A stretch of 64,000 bases of DNA from assembly GCF_003574835.2 (NCBI RefSeq), contig NZ_CP063196.1, positions 1,922,001 through 1,986,000 of the forward strand, written 5' to 3'. The stretch's first letter is position 1. Each line of letters opens with the position of its first letter. Below, one piece after another: positions 24,825 through 33,046 of the stretch. The notes beneath the pieces are model-generated. The model saw only the letters and a program-made list of their open reading frames with translations, did not search any database and had not been told where the DNA came from. This DNA is from Thermobifida halotolerans (GTDB taxonomy: Bacteria; Actinomycetota; Actinomycetes; Streptosporangiales; Streptosporangiaceae). Position numbers and translations under genes: made by a program.

Positions 24825-25535
24825 ATGAATCCGGAAAGGACACAGAAGTACGGCGGGACCAACGACGTCCTGAGCACGTGCCCGCGCTGCGAGAGGTCGC
24901 CGGACACCCACGAGGTCCGGTGGATCCCCTCCGACGGAGGGAGTCAGCGGCTGCTCGAGAGCTTCGTCCGGACACTCGACGACCTGTCCCGGGAGACCAT
25001 GGAGAGCCACAACCTCCGTGAGGCCTACCTGGCACTCGCGACCTCCCGCACTCAGGCCGGGGAGGAGAAGGTCTACTCGAGGAGCATGATGGGAACCGCG
25101 GTGGCCACCATCGGCACGCGGGTGCGGAAGTACGCCACCCTCTCCGGCCCGGGGCCGGGGATCTTCCTCCGGTGGATCAACCACTCCCGGCTGCCCAAGG
25201 ACCTCACGGTGGTGGACACGAACAACGCGCTGGACGCGCGGGGGAAGATCATCGACATCCGGGGGAGGTACTTCGCTCCGGTCCACACTCCGCAGCGAAG
25301 GGACAAGGACTACCCCGCGGGATCCTGCGCGGCGCAGAAACTGCTCGACCAGATCTTCACCGAAGCGAGCGCGGCGGGAGAGAAGGTCGGGAGGATCGAT
25401 CTCAGCGAGATGTTCTGGCGGGACTTCGGAACCGGGGAACGCGGCACCAAATGGTCGACGATCGACGTCGTCCCGTCGTGCGACACCTGCAAGCAGATCC
25501 TTCCCCAGATGCTCTGCTCCAACGCCGGCGACTGA
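24825..25535 (+). CDS. Unrecognised protein with deaminase-like Cys motifs
   Basis: A protein of 236 aa. The ATG at 24825 follows AGAGGAGCCC. It is lower in GC than its neighbours. A CPRC motif near residue 18 looks like half a zinc knuckle. The C-terminal part has SCAAQKLLDQIF and, about 40 residues later, PSCDTCKQILPQML. This spacing and the C-x-x-C pair resemble YwqJ/DYW-like members of the cytidine-deaminase superfamily, whose first motif is (H/C)AE. Here CAE would be CAA, so the catalytic Glu appears to be missing. It may be an inactive or divergent relative, or an unrelated zinc protein. Lower GC suggests transfer. Confidence 0.45.
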   Translation: MNPERTQKYGGTNDVLSTCPRCERSPDTHEVRWIPSDGGSQRLLESFVRTLDDLSRETMESHNLREAYLALATSRTQAGEEKVYSRSMMGTAVATIGTRVRKYATLSGPGPGIFLRWINHSRLPKDLTVVDTNNALDARGKIIDIRGRYFAPVHTPQRRDKDYPAGSCAAQKLLDQIFTEASAAGEKVGRIDLSEMFWRDFGTGERGTKWSTIDVVPSCDTCKQILPQMLCSNAGD

Positions 25536-25549
25536 CCGGAGTCGGACCA

Positions 25550-25577
25550 CCCCCACCGGGCCGGATCCCGGTGGGGG
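25550..25577. terminator. Hairpin terminator
   Basis: A perfect 11-bp stem (25550-25560 with 25567-25577) with a 6-base loop lies between the deaminase-like gene and the convergent oxidoreductase gene, so it may serve both. Confidence 0.75.
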
Positions 25578-25655
25578 TCAACGCGGCGAGATCGGCCAAC
25601 GCGTCGCCTCCGAGGTGCACGCCCGCCCCGATCCGCCGCCGTCGGGCTCGGCCGC

Positions 25656-26429
25656 TCACTCCGCGCGGTGCACTCCCAGTCCGCGGCGCCCCGGGGCGAG
25701 GTGGGGGCGCAGCACCAGGTCGTCGTCGTAGTCGCCGCGGTTCTGGTGGCGGAAGGCCACGGGCGCTTCGGTCTCCAGCGTGCGCAGCCGGTTCCGCAGG
25801 CGCGCGGCGTACTCCGCGAAGTCCGCGTCCCCGGCGCGGTCCGCGCCGGGGACGACGAGAGGGGCGACCACCGACATCCCCGTGTACCACAGGGTGCCGT
25901 GCTGCAGCGGGAACAGCAGTTCGCCGATGTCGCCGTTGATCCCGCGCGGCCCCAGGGAGCTCTCCCGGGCTCCCGCCGTCACCACGACCATCGCGCGCTT
26001 CCCGGCCAGCCGCCCCTCCCCGTAGCGCAGAGAGCGGCCCGGACGGGCGGGATCGGTGACCCCGTAGGCGAACCCCTTGACGAAGACGCGGTCGAACCAG
26101 CCCTTGAGGATGGCGGGCATCCCGTACCACCACAGCGGGAACTGCACGACCAGCGTGTCGGCCCAGGCGAGCTTGTCCTGCTCGGCGCGGACGTCCGCGC
26201 TCAGCCGCCCCGACTCCCACGCCCGTCGGGAGGCCTCGCCCACCACCAGCCGCTCCGCGGGGTCGTGACCGAAGTCCGCGCCGCTGACCACCGGATTCCA
26301 GCCCATCGCGTACAGGTCGGACTGCCGGTGGTCGTGTCCGAGGTCGTCGAGTGCGCGCAGTCCCTCGTCCCTGAGCGCCCCGCCCAGCGAACGCCGCTCC
26401 GGATGGGCGAACAACCACAGCACCTTCAC
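25656..26429 (-). CDS. Flavodoxin-like NAD(P)H dehydrogenase (quinone) / NADPH oxidoreductase
   Basis: A protein of 257 aa. The GTG at 26429 follows GGAG and opens with KVLWLFAHPERRSLGGALRDEG, the phosphate-binding loop of the Flavodoxin_2 (MdaB/NQO) family. VVQFPLWWYGMPAILKGWFDRVFVKGFAYG is the family signature near residues 90-125. It transfers hydride from NAD(P)H through FAD or FMN to quinones in the cytosol. It is divergent from an AraC-type regulator at 26545, a common pairing, so that regulator may control it. Confidence 0.9.
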   Translation of the reverse strand: MKVLWLFAHPERRSLGGALRDEGLRALDDLGHDHRQSDLYAMGWNPVVSGADFGHDPAERLVVGEASRRAWESGRLSADVRAEQDKLAWADTLVVQFPLWWYGMPAILKGWFDRVFVKGFAYGVTDPARPGRSLRYGEGRLAGKRAMVVVTAGARESSLGPRGINGDIGELLFPLQHGTLWYTGMSVVAPLVVPGADRAGDADFAEYAARLRNRLRTLETEAPVAFRHQNRGDYDDDLVLRPHLAPGRRGLGVHRAE

Positions 26430-26544
26430 CGTTCCACTCCCCTGCTCCGCACGTGCGGCGGAACAGGACCGGCCGCCGCCTCCGGCATCACACCGACGAT
26501 CCTGCGGCAGACACCACGGAGCCGACAGTGGCCCGAAAGCCAGC

Positions 26545-27636
26545 ATGCGAAAGAATCCGGCCATGTCCGTCTTCACCCGCCCCGGCCGCCACCGGGTCGC
26601 CGTCCTCGTCCGCCACGGCGCCCTGCCCATCGAGTTCGGCATCGTGCACCGGCTGTTCGGCCAGGCCGTCGACCCCGCCACCGGAGCACCGCTGTACGAG
26701 GTGGCCACGTGCGCGCTGGCGCCCGGCGAGGTCGCCACCGACGCCGACTTCACCGTCACCGTCGCCCACGGCCCCGAGGCCCTGGAGGAGGCCGACACCG
26801 TCGTCGTCCCGGCCGCCACCGAGGACTACGACGCCCGCGGACGCGGGTGGATCAGCGCGTCCCTCGCCGACGCCCTCGCCCGCATCCGCCCCAGGACCCG
26901 CACCGCCTCGATCTGCACGGGCTCCTTCGTCCTGGCCGACGCGGGCTTGCTGGAGGGGCGCCGCGCGACCACCCACTGGAAGTCCGCGCGGCTGTTCCGG
27001 GCGCTGTACCCGGAGGTCACCCTGCTGCCCGACGTCCTCTACACCGACGACGGCGACGTCCTGACCTCGGCCGGGGTCGCCTCGGGAATCGACCTGTGCC
27101 TGCACATGATCCGGTGCGACCACGGTTCGGCGGTGGCGGGCGACGTCGCGCGCGGCACGGTCGTCCCGCCCCACCGCGACGGCGGCCAGGCGCAGTTCAT
27201 CAGGCATCCCGTGCCCGACCCGCCGCACTCTCCCATCGGCGCGGTCCGCGCCTGGGCGCTGCGGCGCCTCGACCGTCCCCTCACCCTGCGCGACCTGGCC
27301 GAGCAGGCGTCGATGAGCGTGCGCACCCTCACCCGCCGGTTCCGGGAGGAGACCGGCCTGTCCCCGCTGCGGTGGCTGACCCACCAGCGGATCGACCACG
27401 CCCGCACCCTGCTGGAGGAGACCGACCTTCCGGTCGAGCAGGTCGCCGCCGAGTCGGGGTTCGGCACCGCGGCCTCGCTGCGTCAGCACATGCACGCCCA
27501 CATCGGCGTCTCCCCCAGCGCCTACCGCGCCACGTTCCGCGGCGCGGAACGGGCGCGGGAGGACGGGCACCGCCCGCGCTCCGCGTCCGTCCCGGCGGGG
27601 ACGGCGCGGGCGGACCACCGGAGCAGACGGGGATGA
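26545..27636 (+). CDS. GlxA-type regulator: DJ-1/PfpI domain plus AraC HTH
   Basis: A protein of 363 aa from 26545; an ATG at 26563 is equally possible, and neither has a strong ribosome site. The N-terminal DJ-1/PfpI domain (about residues 10-190) has TASICTGSFVLADAGLLEGRRATTHW with the nucleophile-elbow Cys. The C-terminal AraC/XylS double HTH (about 230-330) contains RDLAEQASMSVRTLTRRFREETG and VAAESGFGTAASLRQHM. Such proteins respond to small metabolites or oxidative signals. It is divergent from the flavodoxin-type reductase and probably controls it. Confidence 0.9.
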   Translation: MRKNPAMSVFTRPGRHRVAVLVRHGALPIEFGIVHRLFGQAVDPATGAPLYEVATCALAPGEVATDADFTVTVAHGPEALEEADTVVVPAATEDYDARGRGWISASLADALARIRPRTRTASICTGSFVLADAGLLEGRRATTHWKSARLFRALYPEVTLLPDVLYTDDGDVLTSAGVASGIDLCLHMIRCDHGSAVAGDVARGTVVPPHRDGGQAQFIRHPVPDPPHSPIGAVRAWALRRLDRPLTLRDLAEQASMSVRTLTRRFREETGLSPLRWLTHQRIDHARTLLEETDLPVEQVAAESGFGTAASLRQHMHAHIGVSPSAYRATFRGAERAREDGHRPRSASVPAGTARADHRSRRG

Positions 27637-27651
27637 TCCCCGCAGACACAG

Positions 27652-27686
27652 CGCCGCCCCACTCCCGGTCCGGGAGTGGGGCGGCG
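27652..27686. terminator. Bidirectional hairpin terminator
   Basis: A 17-bp perfect stem (27652-27668 with 27670-27686) and a 1-base centre lie between the convergent GlxA-type and cold-shock genes. Confidence 0.85.
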
Positions 27687-27726
27687 GAATCCGAGACACA
27701 CCGGCCGCGTCCGCGGCGCGTGTGTC

Positions 27727-27930
27727 CTACAGGACGCGGACCTGCTCGGCCTGCAGGCCCCTCGGGCCCTGCGCGATCTCGAACTCCACGCGCTGGTTCT
27801 CGTCAAGGTTGCGGAAACCGGCGCCGACGATGTTGCTGTAGTGCACGAACACGTCGGGGCCGCCTTCGTCCTGGCTGATGAAGCCGTAGCCCTTGTCACC
27901 GTTGAACCACTTGACGGTTCCCTGGGTCAT
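27727..27930 (-). CDS. Cold-shock protein (CspA family)
   Basis: A protein of 67 aa, the standard Csp length. The ATG at 27930 has AGGAGACAGAC upstream. [18 protein letters not shown] carries RNP1 (KGYGFI) and DVFVHYSNI carries RNP2 (VFVHY). It is a single OB-fold that binds single-stranded RNA or DNA and acts as an RNA chaperone. The 266 bp upstream up to the next gene are relatively AT-rich for this window and may hold a long 5' leader, as is common for csp genes; I did not identify a defined thermosensor. Confidence 0.95.
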   Translation of the reverse strand: MTQGTVKWFNGDKGYGFISQDEGGPDVFVHYSNIVGAGFRNLDENQRVEFEIAQGPRGLQAEQVRVL

Positions 27931-28196
27931 GTCTGTCTCCTGACAGGTTGCTGGGTTGCGGGCCCGCAGCGCGGACCCCGATCGCACTCGAACCGCGGCG
28001 CGCCCCACCATCCCTGGTCAGACAACCGCCCGCCTCGACTTCCGCGAGCGTCGAACACGTGCACAGAAAATCTACGATCACCGATTACAACAACGCCGCC
28101 CACCGGTTATTCCTCTCGTTGCGGCGCCTCCCCGTGGCCGGGTCGGACCGCGCGGGCACGGTCGGATCCGGCGGGCACGCCGTCCGGAGAACGCCC

Positions 28197-28427
28197 CTAG
28201 GCGACGCCGTAGGGGCGGCCCCGGCGCTCCGGCACGGTCGGCTCGTCCTTCTTCTCCCACTCTCCGGGCAACTGCTCGTCGCCCTCGGGGACGTCGGGAC
28301 GTCCCGCGTACGGATGGTCGATCGGGGTCATGCCCGGTCGGCCCCCGCCCTGTTCGGGCTCGCCGTGCTGTTCGGAGCGCTCCTCGGGCTCGCGCGGGTC
28401 TGGTGAGGATCCGGACTGCTCGGCCAT
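28197..28427 (-). CDS. Small hydrophilic hypothetical protein
   Basis: 76 aa from the ATG at 28427, preceded by GAGGGGGCGGCA. It is rich in Glu, Pro, Gly and Arg, with no predicted helix-rich core, membrane segment or known motif (EPEERSEQHGEPEQGGGRPG). It is probably disordered. It stands alone between the cold-shock and DUF421 genes. Confidence 0.5.
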   Translation of the reverse strand: MAEQSGSSPDPREPEERSEQHGEPEQGGGRPGMTPIDHPYAGRPDVPEGDEQLPGEWEKKDEPTVPERRGRPYGVA

Positions 28428-28555
28428 TGCCGCCCCCTCGGTCCGATGCGGTTCTTTCCGCTCCTCTGCCCGTACCCGTGACCTGTTATGCGAGCTCAGT
28501 GCGCCGCGGCGGCAAAAAACGCGCTCCGGCACGCGGATACGCCGGTCCGCCGGGA

Positions 28556-29029
28556 CTACTGCTGGCGGGTCTGGCTCTTGGGCAGGACGCTGATGGTTCC
28601 CGACTGCTCCAGGATGGCGTAGTCGATCTGGGCCATGCTGGAGATGCCCTGGCTGCTGCGGGCGGCCGCCAGGATCTCGCTCTCGTTGATGTGGTGCCTG
28701 GCCATCGGCTCACGCAGCATCTGTCCCCGGCTCACCAGCACCACCGGCACGCTCTGCGTCACCCTGGTGAACCAGCGGAACCGCCACCGCAGGAAGTCGG
28801 AGCCGCGTTCGACGGCCACCAGGGTGAGGATCACCAGCGTGGCGTTGGTGAGCGAGAAGTCGTCGCCCAGCAGCGCCTGCTGGGTGGCCTCGGAGACGAC
28901 CAGGAGCAGCAGCAGGTCGAAAGTGGTGATCTGGGCCATGCTGCGTTTTCCGGCGAGGCGGAAGATCACCAGCAGAATGACGTAGACGGCGAGGGCGCGC
29001 AGGACGGAGTCCACCGGTTTCTCCTCCAT
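28556..29029 (-). CDS. DUF421 (YetF-type) membrane protein
   Basis: A protein of 157 aa. The ATG at 29029 begins one base after the stop of the upstream gene. Two to three N-terminal membrane helices (SVLRALAVYVILLVIFRLAG and neighbours) carry the family motif GKRSMAQITTFDLLLLLVVSEATQQAL. The soluble domain after residue 90 has VPVVLVSRGQML, then HHINESEILAAARSSQG, typical of YetF proteins. Function is unknown. Tight spacing makes an operon with the gene at 29031-29534 likely. Confidence 0.9.
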   Translation of the reverse strand: MEEKPVDSVLRALAVYVILLVIFRLAGKRSMAQITTFDLLLLLVVSEATQQALLGDDFSLTNATLVILTLVAVERGSDFLRWRFRWFTRVTQSVPVVLVSRGQMLREPMARHHINESEILAAARSSQGISSMAQIDYAILEQSGTISVLPKSQTRQQ

Positions 29030-29030
29030 G

Positions 29031-29534
29031 TCAGGGATAGACGAACTGCCGGAACCGCACCGGAGCAGATCCCTCGACGCCGAGTTCCCCCTGGTGCAGC
29101 CACATCTGCTCGCCCTGAAGGTTGAAGGTGACCGTCAGGGGCGTGTCGGGCCGATCGACCTCGAATTCGTAGACCAGCGTGTCGGTGCCGCCGACCACGG
29201 TCGACGGCTGCGGCGTGATGCTTTGGACCATGAACGCCTCCAGGTAGTCCTGGGAGACCCCCAAGCGGATCCGCCCCTGCTGTGCGGCCTCGGGGGCGAT
29301 GCGTACCTCCAGGGTGGTGGGACCGCGCTCGCGGGTGAACCGCTCGTACTCCGCGTGTACCAGCCCGTCGGGGCTTCCCGCGCCGGTCCAGCTCAGCGGA
29401 CCGGCACCGAACAGCCCCAGCAGCGCCAAGGCGATCAGCACCGCGGCCAGCGCCCACGCGCCCCGCTCCACCCGCCACTCGCGTCGCTGGAACACCGCGT
29501 CGCCGTGGACCGTCACCTTCGGTTCGCCGCCCAT
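29031..29534 (-). CDS. Single-span membrane protein of unknown function, co-transcribed with DUF421
   Basis: A protein of 167 aa. The start at 29534 has GAGGGGAC upstream. One membrane helix lies at about residues 26-45 (WALAAVLIALALLGLFGAG), followed by a beta-rich extracytoplasmic domain of about 115 aa. Similar proteins are found beside DUF421 genes, but I cannot name the family. Its stop is separated by one base from the DUF421 start, so translation is probably coupled and the two may form a membrane complex. Confidence 0.75.
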   Translation of the reverse strand: MGGEPKVTVHGDAVFQRREWRVERGAWALAAVLIALALLGLFGAGPLSWTGAGSPDGLVHAEYERFTRERGPTTLEVRIAPEAAQQGRIRLGVSQDYLEAFMVQSITPQPSTVVGGTDTLVYEFEVDRPDTPLTVTFNLQGEQMWLHQGELGVEGSAPVRFRQFVYP

Positions 29535-29714
29535 CCCGGCGTCCCCTCCCCAGTACCCCGGCGGTGACCGCACGCATCGGCGGCATGCCTTTCCGCACTT
29601 GCCGGAAAGACCGGCGGCAAACAGCGCGCCCGCGACGGCTCGTCCGCCTCCGCGGAGTTCTCCCGCAGCCGCGCCGGGTTTCGACGCGGACATCCACGGG
29701 CAGTGCGCAGCCAC

Positions 29715-31034
29715 ATGAAGCCCTATCGTGTCCCTGTCCTCGACAGCACCCTGGCCATGCTGGCCGAAGGCTACGCCTGGCTGCCCGACCGTCGACGCCG
29801 CGCGGCCGGAGGCATGGTCCGCGCCCGCGTGCTGGGCCAGCACGCGGTGGGTCTGCGCGGTCCGGAGGCGGTGCGGTTCTTCTACGACGAGCGCCATGTG
29901 CGTCGGCGCACGGCCATTCCCGAGCCGGTGCTGAGCACGCTGTTCGGCCACGACGCGGTGCACACCCTCGACGGGGAGGCGCGCCGCGTGCGCAAGGCGA
30001 TGCTCCTGTCCCTGCTCGCGGACCCCGACGGCATCGCCGCGCTGGTCGACCACGTCACCGCCGCGTGGGACGAGGCGGTCGCGGCGTGGCCGGAGCGGCC
30101 GCGGATCGTGCTGTTCGACGAGGCGAGCCGGGCGCTCACCCGGGGGGTCTGCGCGTGGGTGGGGCTGCCTCTCAACGAGGCCGACGTGGCGCCACTGGCC
30201 CGCGACCTGGTGTCCATGGTCGACGGTTTCGCCACTGTGGGACCGCGCCACTGGCGTGCCCGGCGGGCGCGCCACCGCAGGGAGGTCTGGCTGGCGCGGC
30301 TGGTGAAGCAGGTGCGCTCCGGCGCGGTCACCGCCGCGGAGGGTTCGGCGGTCGACGTGGTGGCGCGGCACCGCGACGCCGAGGGACGGTCGCTGGACCC
30401 GCACACGGCCGCGGTGGAACTGCTCAACATCATCCGCCCGACCGTCGCGGTCTGCTGGTTCGTCTCCTTCTCCGCGCACGCGCTGCACCTGTGGCCGGAG
30501 CAGAGGGAGCGGTTGCGCGAGGGCGGAGCGGAGTACGCGGAGGCGTTCGTCCACGAGGTCCGCCGCTTCTACCCGTTCGCGCCGTTCGTCGGCGGCCGGG
30601 CGGTCGACGACCTGTCGTGGAACGGCGAGCCGATCCCCGCGGGCGCGCTCGTGCTGCTCGACCTGTACGGGCAGAACCACGACCCCGACCTGTGGGACGA
30701 CCCCTACGTCTTCGACCCGCAGCGCTTCCTCGGCCGACCGCCCGGACGCGACGAACTGGTTCCCCAGGGCGGCGGTGATCCGCGCGCCAACCACCGGTGT
30801 CCGGGCGAGGCCGTCACCGTCGCGCTGCTCCAGGCCCTCGTGTCCCGGCTGGCGCGTCTGGACTACGGCGTTCCCGAGCAGGATCTGACGATCTCGCTGC
30901 GGCGCGTCCCGGCCCGTCCCCGAAGCGGCGTGGTCGTCAGCGACGTCCGTCCGCCCTCCTCCGGCCCCGGCGTGCCCCCTCCGAGACGCCACCGCGTCCG
31001 GGAGGCGGACACCGGGAAGCGGGATTCCGCATGA
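29715..31034 (+). CDS. CYP152-family cytochrome P450 peroxygenase (fatty acid hydroxylase/decarboxylase type)
   Basis: A protein of 439 aa from the ATG at 29715; a GTG at 29703 is an alternative, and no strong ribosome site is seen. The haem ligand is C362 in NHRCPGEA. ExxR is present in HEVRRFYPF. R241-P242 (NIIRPTVAV) aligns with the Arg-Pro pair that binds the fatty acid carboxylate in P450-BSbeta and OleT and replaces the acid-alcohol pair of ordinary P450s. DLYGQNHDPDLWDDPYVFDPQRF is also CYP152-like. It should use H2O2 to hydroxylate (alpha or beta) or decarboxylate fatty acids. A 40-residue Arg/Pro-rich tail is unusual. Confidence 0.88.
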   Translation: MKPYRVPVLDSTLAMLAEGYAWLPDRRRRAAGGMVRARVLGQHAVGLRGPEAVRFFYDERHVRRRTAIPEPVLSTLFGHDAVHTLDGEARRVRKAMLLSLLADPDGIAALVDHVTAAWDEAVAAWPERPRIVLFDEASRALTRGVCAWVGLPLNEADVAPLARDLVSMVDGFATVGPRHWRARRARHRREVWLARLVKQVRSGAVTAAEGSAVDVVARHRDAEGRSLDPHTAAVELLNIIRPTVAVCWFVSFSAHALHLWPEQRERLREGGAEYAEAFVHEVRRFYPFAPFVGGRAVDDLSWNGEPIPAGALVLLDLYGQNHDPDLWDDPYVFDPQRFLGRPPGRDELVPQGGGDPRANHRCPGEAVTVALLQALVSRLARLDYGVPEQDLTISLRRVPARPRSGVVVSDVRPPSSGPGVPPPRRHRVREADTGKRDSA

Positions 31035-31138
31035 GGGACCGCGTCGACCGGCCGTTTGCGCGCGGGGGCGAAGGGTAGCCGCGCTCCCGTCAGCCGTGTC
31101 CGACACGAGCGCCGCCGACACCGGGAGGAGTGGTTTCC

Positions 31139-32107
31139 GTGCGGGTCAAGGACCGCGTCGCCGTCGTCACCGGCGCATCCAGCGGAATCGGACGGGCCAC
31201 CGCGCTGGCCCTCGCCGGGAGAGGCGCCGCCGTGGTGGCGGCGGCCCGGGGCGAGGAGGCGCTGGGCGAGGTCGTCCTGGAGTGCCGGGCCCGCGGCGGC
31301 CGGGCCCTCGCGGTCCCCACCGACGTGGCCGACCCCGAAAGCGTCGAGACGCTGGCACGGCGGACGGTCGAGGAGTTCGGGCGGATCGACGTGTGGGTGA
31401 ACGCCGCCGCCGCGGCCGTGTTCGGACCGTTCTCCCGGATACCGCTGGTGGACTTCCGCCGGGTCGTGGACGTGAACCTGATGGGCTGCGTCCACGGTAC
31501 CCGGGCCGCCCTGCCCCGCATGCGCGAGCGGGGACGTGGCGTCCTGGTCAACATCTCCTCGGTCGCCGGCGTGGTGGCCCAGCCCTACAACCACGCCTAC
31601 TCCGCGACGAAGTTCGCCGTGCGCGCGCTCAGCGCCAGCCTCCGCCAGGAACTCCGCCTCGAAGGCGACCGCGGGATCCACGTGTGCAGCGTACTTCCGG
31701 TCACGATCGACACGCCGTTCTTCGACCACGCCGCGAACCACACCGGACGCAGGGTGCGGGCGATGCCGCCGGTCCACACCCCCGAGCACGTGGCCCGCGC
31801 CATCGTCAACCTGGTCCGGTGGCCGCGCCGCGAGATCGTCGTCGGCCCCGGCCGCGGCGTGGTCGCCCTGTCCAGGACCGTTCCGGGAACGACCGAGCGG
31901 ATCATGGGAGCGCAGGCGGACCGCGCCCAACTGTCGCGCACCGAACCGGCGGCCGTCACCAGCGGCATCCTCTACCGGCCGACTCCGGGGACCGGGGCGG
32001 TGCGCGGGGACTGGCACGGCGGGCGCCGTACCGCCGTGCGCCGCCTCGCCGCGGCGGCGGCGCTGGGCGGGCTCACCGCCGCGGCCGTGCGCCACTACCG
32101 GCGCTGA
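31139..32107 (+). CDS. Short-chain dehydrogenase/reductase with C-terminal membrane anchor
   Basis: A protein of 322 aa. The GTG at 31139 is 8 bp after GGAGGAG. The NAD(P) motif TGASSGIGRA, the NAA motif (VNAAAAAVFG), the catalytic Ser (NISSVAGV) and YSATK are all intact. The chain is about 70 aa longer than a classical SDR and ends in a hydrophobic segment (RRLAAAAALGGLTAAAVRHYRR), a probable membrane tail. It follows the CYP152 gene by 104 bp on the same strand, so it could oxidise a hydroxy-fatty acid product; this is inference. Confidence 0.87.
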   Translation: MRVKDRVAVVTGASSGIGRATALALAGRGAAVVAAARGEEALGEVVLECRARGGRALAVPTDVADPESVETLARRTVEEFGRIDVWVNAAAAAVFGPFSRIPLVDFRRVVDVNLMGCVHGTRAALPRMRERGRGVLVNISSVAGVVAQPYNHAYSATKFAVRALSASLRQELRLEGDRGIHVCSVLPVTIDTPFFDHAANHTGRRVRAMPPVHTPEHVARAIVNLVRWPRREIVVGPGRGVVALSRTVPGTTERIMGAQADRAQLSRTEPAAVTSGILYRPTPGTGAVRGDWHGGRRTAVRRLAAAAALGGLTAAAVRHYRR

Positions 32108-32134
32108 GTCCGGCGCGGACCCGGCGCCGTGGCC

Positions 32135-32170
32135 GCCGTCCCGGCCGCCCCCAGGGCAGCCCGGGACGGC
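32135..32170 (+). terminator. Hairpin terminator after SDR
   Basis: A 10-bp perfect stem (32135-32144 with 32161-32170) begins 28 bases after the stop codon. The remaining sequence to 32412 holds no gene I can support. Confidence 0.55.
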
Positions 32171-32412
32171 GCGCAGGGGCGTCGAGGAACCGCAGAAGCT
32201 CCTGACGTCGGACCGTCCCCGTCCTCCCTCCCGGTGTCCGTCGCTCCGGTTCGGTGTCCCGTCCTGCTCCGCAACCGGCGCCGCCGGGGCCGCTGAGCGG
32301 TGTCCCCGGTCATGGGCGGGGCCGCTTCCCACCCTTCCCCGGAAGACCGATTGAGGCATTTATGTCTGCTTTTTGCTGCTCTTGGACGTACCAGCCAGGG
32401 CTGGCGGTAGGA

Positions 32413-32450
32413 GCGGTCACCGAGACGCCGCCCGGCGCCTCGGTGACCGC
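32413..32450 (+). promoter_or_regulatory. Perfect 12-bp hairpin in the leader of the first Rho-N-like gene
   Basis: GCGGTCACCGAG pairs with its exact complement at 32439-32450 across a 14-base GC-rich loop. The hairpin ends 8 bases before AGGAG and 16 bases before the ATG at 32467, so it could control access of the ribosome or end an upstream transcript. Confidence 0.6.
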
Positions 32451-32466
32451 TTCGAAAGGAGATGGC

Positions 32467-32658
32467 ATGGCCGAGCACCAGAACCCGCACGCCCAGCACG
32501 GTGACCAGCGTGTGGAGGCGCTGCGGGAGAAGTACGGCGACCTCGCCAACCTCACCGTCGACGAACTGCAGGAGCGAGCGCGCCAGCAGGGCGTCAAGTC
32601 GCCGTCCGGCCTGCGCAAGGAGGAACTGCTCGAAACCCTCACCGGCAAGGGACGCTGA
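32467..32658 (+). CDS. Small Rho-N/SAP-like protein 1
   Basis: A protein of 63 aa. The ATG at 32467 has AGGAG 6 bases upstream; an in-frame ATG at 32362 would place the hairpin inside the gene and is unlikely. The C-terminal 35 residues (NLTVDELQERARQQGV then GLRKEELLETL) match the Rho termination factor N-terminal (SAP-like) helix-extended-loop-helix fold, a nucleic-acid-binding module. The N-terminal 25 residues are polar (HQNPHAQHGDQRVEALREKYGD). A paralogue follows at 32734, 75 bp downstream. Confidence 0.8.
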   Translation: MAEHQNPHAQHGDQRVEALREKYGDLANLTVDELQERARQQGVKSPSGLRKEELLETLTGKGR

Positions 32659-32663
32659 CCCGT

Positions 32664-32700
32664 CGGCCGCCCCGGCACGGCCACCGTGCCGGGGCGGCCG
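32664..32700 (+). terminator. Perfect 17-bp hairpin between the two Rho-N-like genes
   Basis: Bases 32664-32680 pair exactly with 32684-32700 across a CCA loop, then CAAAACCC. It begins 6 bases after the stop of gene 1 and ends 33 bases before gene 2, so it may separate the two transcripts or stabilise the first. Confidence 0.75.
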
Positions 32701-32733
32701 CAAAACCCACGACAAGCAGCACTGGGAGGAACC

Positions 32734-32934
32734 GTGGCCAAGGAGCAGAACAGCGAGAACGCTCGCGCCCAGCACGGTGACCGCCGTCTTGAGGAGAAAC
32801 GCGGGAAGTACGGCGACCTCGCGAACCTGACCGTGGAGCAGCTCCAGCAGCGCGCCGAGGAGCAGGGCATCCAGGGCCGCTCCGGGATGCGCAAGGAGGA
32901 GCTGCTCGAAGCCCTCTCCGGCGGCAGCAGGTAG
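32734..32934 (+). CDS. Small Rho-N/SAP-like protein 2
   Basis: A protein of 66 aa. The GTG at 32734 follows GGGAGGAACC. It is clearly paralogous to the preceding gene: both have AQHGDxR, KYGDLANLTV and RKEELLE in the same order. It carries the same short Rho-N/SAP-like fold. Tandem duplication with divergence is visible; the role is unknown. Such mini-proteins could bind nucleic acid or act as a nucleoid or stress factor. Confidence 0.8.
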   Translation: MAKEQNSENARAQHGDRRLEEKRGKYGDLANLTVEQLQQRAEEQGIQGRSGMRKEELLEALSGGSR

Positions 32935-32938
32935 CCCA

Positions 32939-32992
32939 GGACAGCAGAACGCGGGCCCGGCAGTCTCCTGCCGGGCCCGCACTCTGCTGTCC
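32939..32992 (+). terminator. Long near-perfect hairpin terminator after Rho-N-like gene 2
   Basis: Two stacked perfect stems: 32939-32948 with 32983-32992, and 32951-32963 with 32968-32980. They are separated by symmetrical AC/AC positions, giving about 25 paired positions around a 4-base loop. It begins 4 bases after the stop codon. Confidence 0.85.
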
Positions 32993-33046
32993 GGCGGGGA
33001 TTCCGCCGCCCGCGCCGCGCGGCCACCGACCCGCGGACACGGCACG

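Noticed and set aside
32362-32466. Upstream ATG that would extend the first Rho-N-like protein by 35 residues
   Set aside because: It would put the 12-bp hairpin and the clear AGGAG site inside the coding sequence, and the paralogue at 32734 has no such extension.
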